The notes below the pieces were generated by a model. That model was given only the letters and a program-made list of their open reading frames with translations, made no database searches and was not told the origin of the DNA. A stretch of 9,185 bases of DNA, from positions 1-9,185 of the forward strand of contig JAZNTT010000039.1 in assembly GCA_045591885.1 (NCBI GenBank), read 5' to 3'. The position numbers and the translations under genes are program-made. Of this stretch, positions 5,249 through 9,185 are shown piece by piece. Numbering within the stretch: the stretch's first letter is position 1; every line of letters begins with the position of its first letter. Source of the stretch: Colimorpha_A sp045591885 (GTDB lineage: Bacteria; Bacillota; Clostridia; Oscillospirales; CAG-272).

Positions 5249-7194
5249 ACAGACGCGGATCAACCCATCGCGGCGGCAGAAAAATGAATTTCAAGGCGCT
5301 CGGACGTGTCCTTAAATTCCTTTTCAAGTCCTATCCCGTTCTTCTCCCCGTAACTGCATTGTGTATCATATTTGCATCGGCAGTTTCGTCGATCCCCGCA
5401 ATATTCCAGCAGAAGGTGCTCGCCGTCATCACGCGCTACGTTAATAGCGGCTCAACCGATTGGGGCGAGGCATCAAAGGAGATTCTTCCCCTCATTATCG
5501 CGCTTATCGCACTTTATGCGCTTTCGCTTGCGGCAGTGACCGTTTACACTCAGCTCATGGCGAAGATAACTCAGGGCTTCCTTACAAAGATGCGCTGTAA
5601 GCTCTTCGACGGAATGCAGGATCTTCCCCTTAAGTATTTCGACAGCAACAAGCACGGCGACATAATGAGCCATTATACTAACGACATCGATACTTTGCGT
5701 CAGCTTGTTTCGCAGTCGATCCCTACTGTGCTTCAGTCGGCAGTCGTAGTTGTTTCGGTGCTTACGATAATGCTCTGGTACAGCATCTGGATGACGCTTG
5801 TTGTCCTCGCGGGCGTTGCGCTAATAATGTTCCTTTCGGGCAAGATAGGCGGCGGCTCGGCAAAATACTTTATCCGTCAGCAGAAGGCGGTCGGTAAAAA
5901 CGAGGGCTTCGTTCAGGAAATGATGAACGGACAGAAGGTCATCAAGGTCTTTAACCACGAGGAAAGGGCAAAAGAGGACTTCGAAAAGATAAACAACGAG
6001 CTTTATCAGGATACCTTCCGCGCTCACGCTTACGCAAACTGCTTAGGACCGATCATAATGAATATCGGTAACATTCTCTACGTTATCTGCGCGACGGTCG
6101 GAGGAATTTTCCTTGTAAATCAAATTACAAACCCCAGCTTGAGAGGATTGTTTACTACCGGTAACATTATTTCACTCGGCTTCAGCATTGATATAGTGGT
6201 TCCTTTTCTCAATATGACGAAGCAGTTTACGGGTAACGTAAACACGTTCTCCCAGCAGATAAACAGTATAGTTATGGGTCTTGCGGGCGCAGAGCGAGTA
6301 TTTGAGCTTATGGACGAAAAGCCCGAAAGCGATAACGGATACGTTACTCTCGTTGACGCAGTGATAGACGAAAACGGCAACGCAACGGAAAGCGACAAGC
6401 ACACGGGACAGTGGGCTTGGAAGCATCCCCACGGCGACGGCACGGTCACCTATACTCCTCTCCGCGGAGACGTAAGAATGGAGGGCGTTGACTTCGGTTA
6501 CGTCGAGGATAAGCAGGTGCTTTACGACGTGTCGGTATATGCAGAGCCGGGACAGAAGGTTGCCTTCGGCGGTGCAACGGGTGCGGGTAAAACTACCATT
6601 ACCAACCTCATAAACCGCTTCTACGATATCGCAGACGGTAAGATCCGTTACGACGGAATTAACGTAAACAAGATAAAGAAATCCGATCTCCGCCGTTCGC
6701 TCGGTATCGTTCTTCAAGACGTAAACCTGTTTAGCGGAACGGTAATGGATAATATCCGCTACGGTAAGCTTGACGCTACCGACGAGGAATGTATAGAAGC
6801 CGCAAAGCTTGCGGGTGCCGACGACTTTATCACGCGTCTGCCAGACGGCTACAATACAGAGCTTACGAATAACGGCTCAAACCTCTCGCAGGGACAAAGG
6901 CAGCTCATTTCGATCGCGCGTGCCGCGGTCGCAGACCCGCCTTGCCTCATTCTCGACGAGGCGACGTCGTCTATCGACACCCGTACCGAGGCGATAGTTC
7001 AGCGCGGTATGGATAAGCTCATGGAGGGCAGAACGGTATTCGTAATTGCTCACCGTCTCTCGACGGTCCGCGATTCCGACGTAATTATGGTCCTCGATAA
7101 GGGACGCATAATCGAGCGCGGTAACCACGAAAAGCTGATAGCAGAGAAGGGAACCTATTACCGTCTCTATACAGGCGCATTCGAGCTTGAATAA
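5245..7194 (+). CDS. Heterodimeric ABC exporter, catalytic subunit (MdlB/BmrD-like)
   Basis: This is the partner half-transporter, 649 residues. Membrane segments are near 31-54, 80-103, 160-178, 181-198, 266-293 and 306-325. The nucleotide-binding domain starts near 408. Catalytic residues are intact: Walker A GATGAGKT (443-450), Q-loop Gln491, Walker B LILD (568-571) with Glu572, and switch His603 (AHR). The signature is the variant LSQGQ (547-551), which would pair with the degenerate site of the other subunit. Unusually long is the linker between the two domains: about 40 residues (366-407) containing HTGQWAWKHPHGDGTVTY, which I recall from other clostridial members of this subfamily. The ATG overlaps the preceding stop (ATGA), with TGATGAGG just before it, indicating translational coupling and equal dosage. 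A later ATG at 5284 would remove a basic, Gly-rich leader and lacks a good ribosome site. A strong terminator follows the stop by 3 nt. Confidence 0.95.
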   Translation: MNRRGSTHRGGRKMNFKALGRVLKFLFKSYPVLLPVTALCIIFASAVSSIPAIFQQKVLAVITRYVNSGSTDWGEASKEILPLIIALIALYALSLAAVTVYTQLMAKITQGFLTKMRCKLFDGMQDLPLKYFDSNKHGDIMSHYTNDIDTLRQLVSQSIPTVLQSAVVVVSVLTIMLWYSIWMTLVVLAGVALIMFLSGKIGGGSAKYFIRQQKAVGKNEGFVQEMMNGQKVIKVFNHEERAKEDFEKINNELYQDTFRAHAYANCLGPIIMNIGNILYVICATVGGIFLVNQITNPSLRGLFTTGNIISLGFSIDIVVPFLNMTKQFTGNVNTFSQQINSIVMGLAGAERVFELMDEKPESDNGYVTLVDAVIDENGNATESDKHTGQWAWKHPHGDGTVTYTPLRGDVRMEGVDFGYVEDKQVLYDVSVYAEPGQKVAFGGATGAGKTTITNLINRFYDIADGKIRYDGINVNKIKKSDLRRSLGIVLQDVNLFSGTVMDNIRYGKLDATDEECIEAAKLAGADDFITRLPDGYNTELTNNGSNLSQGQRQLISIARAAVADPPCLILDEATSSIDTRTEAIVQRGMDKLMEGRTVFVIAHRLSTVRDSDVIMVLDKGRIIERGNHEKLIAEKGTYYRLYTGAFELE

Positions 7195-7197
7195 AAG

Positions 7198-7227
7198 AAA
7201 AACACCGCTCATCCGAGCGGTGTTTTT
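7198..7227 (+). terminator. Rho-independent terminator of the marR-exporter operon
   Basis: The 13-bp arms AAAAACACCGCTC and GAGCGGTGTTTTT flank the loop ATCC. The stem is perfect, GC-rich at the loop end and ends in a T-run. Since the left arm begins with an A-run, it can also act on leftward transcription arriving from the 7447-7548 gene. Confidence 0.95.
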
Positions 7228-7241
7228 ATCTGCACCTCGTC

Positions 7242-7431
7242 TGTCATTCGCTTACGCGAACGACACCTTACCCTGAGGGGAAGGCAAGACAACGTGGCGA
7301 AGTTTCCTATATCCGAAAGGGGTATCCAAAGGGGAAAACGTGTGCAGAATTTTGCATAGGCAAAATTCAAACCCGTTGTCCCCTTGGCGTGATTTCTTTT
7401 GGAACTTTTCTTTGCACGAGCAAAGAAAAGT
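7242..7431. repeat. Chain of hairpins, probable dispersed palindromic repeat
   Basis: Within 190 bp there are: TGTCATTCGC/GCGAACGACA (7242-7265, 9 of 10 pairs, loop TTAC); CCTTACCC-TGA-GGGGAAGG (7266-7284, one mismatch); an imperfect tandem pair TATCCGAAAGGGG and TATCCAAAGGGG (7310-7334); a nested structure with outer arms at 7326-7340 and 7374-7387 around the inner hairpin GAATTTTGC/GCAAAATTC (7347-7368); and ACTTTTCTTTGC/GCAAAGAAAAGT (7404-7431, perfect 12-bp arms, loop ACGA). No convincing reading frame crosses the block. The GGGGAAGGC-type palindromes recall dispersed non-coding repeats seen in clostridial gut genomes, but that link is from memory. The block may be a miniature mobile element or a relic of one; no target-site duplication was identified. 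Confidence 0.6.
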
Positions 7432-7446
7432 GGATAAAACACCACA

Positions 7447-7548
7447 TTACAAAATCACAACGAACCCAATCCCGCTCGCAATAACTATCCCCGCGGCGAA
7501 CAGTCCAATAAACAATCCGATAGCAAATCTGATAATAAAATCCCTCAT
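7447..7548 (-). CDS. Small single-span membrane peptide, 33 residues (hypothetical)
   Basis: I do not recognise this gene. The translation begins MRDFIIRFAIGLFIGLFAAG and ends GFVVIL before TAA. Residues 1-7 carry the only charges (Arg2, Asp3, Arg7). From residue 8 on it is entirely uncharged and rich in Ile, Phe, Ala and Gly, with G11, G15 and G20 spaced as in helix-packing motifs. It therefore looks like one membrane helix with a basic N-terminus inside the cell. The start is well supported: TGAGG precedes the ATG with 7 nt between GAGG and ATG. No strong promoter was identified upstream. The 12-bp hairpin at 7404-7431 lies 15 nt past the stop but lacks a T-run on this strand. It could be a structural or regulatory micropeptide, a type I toxin-like peptide, or a chance ORF. 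The ribosome site and composition favour a real gene. Confidence 0.55.
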   Translation of the reverse strand: MRDFIIRFAIGLFIGLFAAGIVIASGIGFVVIL

Positions 7549-7712
7549 TTTAGCACCTCATAATTTCTCTTTATCGTCCCCAAATCTACCGAAAAAATCC
7601 ATTCATCCCATTCGAATTAAGAATAACGATATCTCAATTTGGTAATAACTCCAAAAATCCCCCGAACCCCCAAAAATATTTTATAAAAACTCGGAAAAAT
7701 TCAAAAATCGTA
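7549..7712. other. AT-rich intergenic stretch without a recognised gene
   Basis: Between the small peptide gene and the nifJ promoter the DNA is AT-rich, with C-runs on the plus strand (CCCCCGAACCCCC near 7660-7672). Apart from the peptide's ribosome site at its left end and the left arm of an inverted repeat at 7686-7694, I see no gene, RNA or terminator in it. Confidence 0.5.
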
Positions 7713-7728
7713 TTTACAACCGAGTTTT
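7686..7728. promoter_or_regulatory. Inverted repeat spanning the nifJ promoter -35 region
   Basis: AAAACTCGG (7686-7694) and CCGAGTTTT (7720-7728) are perfect 9-bp arms separated by 25 bp. The right arm lies in the promoter spacer and the left arm upstream of the -35 box. It could be a split operator or a hairpin ending leftward transcripts. No known redox-regulator consensus (such as Rex) was recognised in it. Confidence 0.4.
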
Positions 7729-7741
7729 AATGTGCTAAAAT
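7713..7741 (+). promoter_or_regulatory. Extended -10 sigma-A promoter of pyruvate:ferredoxin oxidoreductase
   Basis: TTTACA (7713-7718), a 17-nt spacer and TAAAAT (7736-7741), with TGC directly before the -10, form an extended -10 promoter. The expected start near 7748 gives a 5' leader of about 73 nt. The leader contains the palindrome TGTATATACA (7758-7767). Confidence 0.75.
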
Positions 7742-7809
7742 GTAAGGTGGTAAACGGTGTATATACATCGAATACCTATAACCATATCAAAAAATATATA
7801 AACATATAT

Positions 7810-7814
7810 GGAGG
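7810..7814 (+). promoter_or_regulatory. Strong nifJ ribosome binding site
   Basis: GGAGG lies 6 nt before the ATG at 7821. It overlaps the end of ATATGG, which could pair weakly with CCATAT at 7782-7787; a 6-bp stem over an 18-nt loop is not persuasive as a switch. Confidence 0.85.
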
Positions 7815-7820
7815 ATTATC

Positions 7821-9185
7821 ATGGCAAGAAAAATGATTTCCATGGATGGTAACAGCGCTGCGGCTCATGTCTCATACGCGTTTACCGAAGTTGCTGCCAT
7901 CTACCCCATCACGCCGTCGAGCGTTATGGCGGAGCTGACCGATTCCTGGTCTGCAACAGGTCTTAAGAACATCATGGGCGATACCGTTAAGGTCGTCGAG
8001 ATGCAGTCCGAGGCAGGTGCTGCAGGTGCCGTTCACGGCTCTCTCGCTGCAGGTGCTCTCACTACTACCTTTACCGCATCTCAGGGACTTCTCCTCATGA
8101 TCCCGAACATGTACAAGATCGCAGGTGAGCTTCTTCCCTCGGTTATCCATGTTTCGGCTCGTTGCGTAGCTTCCCACGCTCTTAACATTTTCGGAGACCA
8201 CTCCGACGTTTACGCTTGCCGTCAGACCGGTTACGCAATGATGGCTTGTACCAACCCTCAGGAGGTTATGGACCTCGGTGCAGTTTGCCACCTTGCAACC
8301 ATCAAGGGCAGAGTTCCTTTCCTTAACTTCTTCGACGGTTTCCGTACCTCTCACGAGATTCAGAAGATCGAAGCATGGGATTACGCAGACCTCGCAGAGA
8401 TGGTTGATAAGGACGCTATCGCTGCTTTCCGTGCTCGCGCACTCAATCCCGAGCATCCCGTTCTCCGCGGCTCTGCTGAAAACGGAGACATCTTCTTCCA
8501 GCACCGCGAGGCGTGCAACCCCTACTATGACGCACTTCCTTCCATCGTTGAAGAGTACATGGACAAGGTCAACGCTAAGATCGGTACCGATTACAAGCCC
8601 TTCAACTACTACGGTGCTCCCGATGCTGACCGCGTGATCGTTGCTATGGGCTCGATCTGCGACGTTATCGAGGAAGTAATCGACTACATGAATGCTAACG
8701 GCGAAAAGGTAGGTCTAATCAAGGTTCGCCTTTACCGTCCTTTCTGCGCTGATAAGCTCGTTAACGCTATTCCCGCTACTGCGAAGAAGATCGCAGTTCT
8801 TGACAGAACCAAGGAGCCCGGCTCCCTCGGCGAGCCCCTCTACCTCGACGTTGTTGCTTCTCTTGCTTCCAAGGGAATTAACGCAAAGGTAGTCGGCGGC
8901 CGTTACGGTCTCGGTTCTAAGGATACTCCTCCTCAGTCCGTATTCGCAGTTTTCGAGCACCTTAAGGCAGTCGAGCCGAAGGCACACTTCACCATCCGTA
9001 TCGTTGACGACGTAACGGGTCTCTCGCTTCCCGAAGTTCCCGCTCCCGATACTGCTGCAGCAGGTACTGTTTCCTGCAAGTTCTGGGGTCTCGGCGGCGA
9101 CGGTACTGTCGGTGCAAACAAGAACTCCATCAAGATCATCGGTGACTATACCGACAAGTTCATTCAGGCATACTTCCAGTATGAC
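7821..9185 (+). CDS. nifJ: Pyruvate:ferredoxin (flavodoxin) oxidoreductase, 3' end beyond window
   Basis: PFOR oxidises pyruvate with coenzyme A to acetyl-CoA and CO2, passing electrons to ferredoxin. It is a central enzyme of anaerobic fermentation and works in the cytoplasm as a thiamine-diphosphate and iron-sulphur protein. The frame is open for 455 codons to the right edge; single-chain enzymes have about 1170-1200 residues. Present are domain I with YPITPSS (28-34), domain II around 260-400 with KEPGSLGEPLY, and the start of domain III at CKFWGLGGDGTVGANKNSIK. Residues matching substrate contacts of the Desulfovibrio africanus enzyme fall at the same numbers: Thr31, Glu64 (EMQSEAGA) and Arg114 (VSAR). 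The [4Fe-4S] ferredoxin domain and most of the thiamine domain are outside. GGAGG lies 6 nt before the ATG. Codon use is visibly more biased than in the neighbours (GCT, CTC, CGT, AAG, TTC), as expected for a highly expressed gene. Confidence 0.98.
   Translation, partial: MARKMISMDGNSAAAHVSYAFTEVAAIYPITPSSVMAELTDSWSATGLKNIMGDTVKVVEMQSEAGAAGAVHGSLAAGALTTTFTASQGLLLMIPNMYKIAGELLPSVIHVSARCVASHALNIFGDHSDVYACRQTGYAMMACTNPQEVMDLGAVCHLATIKGRVPFLNFFDGFRTSHEIQKIEAWDYADLAEMVDKDAIAAFRARALNPEHPVLRGSAENGDIFFQHREACNPYYDALPSIVEEYMDKVNAKIGTDYKPFNYYGAPDADRVIVAMGSICDVIEEVIDYMNANGEKVGLIKVRLYRPFCADKLVNAIPATAKKIAVLDRTKEPGSLGEPLYLDVVASLASKGINAKVVGGRYGLGSKDTPPQSVFAVFEHLKAVEPKAHFTIRIVDDVTGLSLPEVPAPDTAAAGTVSCKFWGLGGDGTVGANKNSIKIIGDYTDKFIQAYFQYD

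Noticed and set aside
7209..7445. 78-codon minus-strand frame across the hairpin block.
   Set aside because: It runs through the terminator and all the palindromes and has a basic, low-information composition; such frames commonly arise in non-coding repeats.
7340..7645. 101-codon plus-strand frame overlapping the small peptide gene.
   Set aside because: Its composition (Asn, Pro, Ile, Ser, Lys rich) is what AT-rich non-coding DNA gives; there is no ribosome site, and it is antisense to a better supported small gene.
7660..7672. G-quadruplex on the minus strand from two runs of five G.
   Set aside because: Only two long G-runs are present; four are needed for an intramolecular quadruplex.
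7748..7820. Riboswitch or attenuator in the nifJ leader.
   Set aside because: The leader is only about 73 nt, AT-rich, and shows only a 6-bp stem near the ribosome site, with no terminator-like hairpin or known aptamer core.
1..9185. CRISPR array, tRNA, rRNA, intact insertion sequence or phage genes.
   Set aside because: No regularly spaced repeats, cloverleaf sequences, transposase or phage proteins are visible; the coding content is accounted for by the genes listed.

Overview
The window looks like chromosomal DNA of a Gram-positive anaerobe of class Clostridia, plausibly an Oscillospirales-like gut lineage. Support comes from strong AGGAGG-type ribosome binding sites, a TTG start codon, sigma-A promoters close to consensus, a clostridial MarR plus heterodimeric ABC exporter operon, and a pyruvate:ferredoxin oxidoreductase with housekeeping-type codon bias. 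The lineage is inferred from gene content and style; no ribosomal RNA or other marker is present to settle it.

Layout. (1) 1-1593, minus strand: uvrB, the DNA-damage helicase subunit, cut by the left edge after 531 codons. (2) 1631-1857, minus: a short decayed gene that looks like the two ends of a sugar-phosphate isomerase/epimerase-type protein joined by an internal deletion, with a frameshift and a stop codon. Its probable promoter (1893-1921) now seems to feed uvrB. (3) 1934-2836, minus: a ZnuA/AdcA-type zinc-binding lipoprotein with no permease or ATPase beside it. (4) 2837-3051: a divergent control region with a good znuA promoter, a perfect-consensus promoter for the rightward operon, and several palindromes. 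(5) 3052-7194, plus: a three-gene operon of a MarR-family regulator and the two halves of a heterodimeric ABC exporter, closed by a strong terminator at 7198-7227. (6) 7228-7820: mostly non-coding. It holds a chain of hairpins that looks like a dispersed palindromic repeat, one convincing 33-codon membrane-peptide gene on the minus strand, and the promoter and leader of the next gene. (7) 7821-9185, plus: nifJ/por, the pyruvate:ferredoxin oxidoreductase, cut by the right edge after 455 codons.

How the parts work together. The regulator and exporter form one transcription unit. A likely MarR operator lies just after the -10 box, where a bound repressor would block initiation, so the pump is probably induced when a substrate releases the repressor. 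The two transporter halves are complementary: the first has a degenerate Walker A, an Asp in place of the catalytic Glu, and a Gln in place of the switch His, while the second has the intact catalytic residues. They should therefore form a dimer with one catalytic and one regulatory ATP site. uvrB, znuA and nifJ are independent housekeeping or nutrient functions.

I found no clear undescribed biological system. The items most worth checking are the dense operator region at 2905-3036, the isomerase remnant that may act as the uvrB leader, the structured repeat at 7242-7431, and the 33-residue membrane peptide at 7447-7548.
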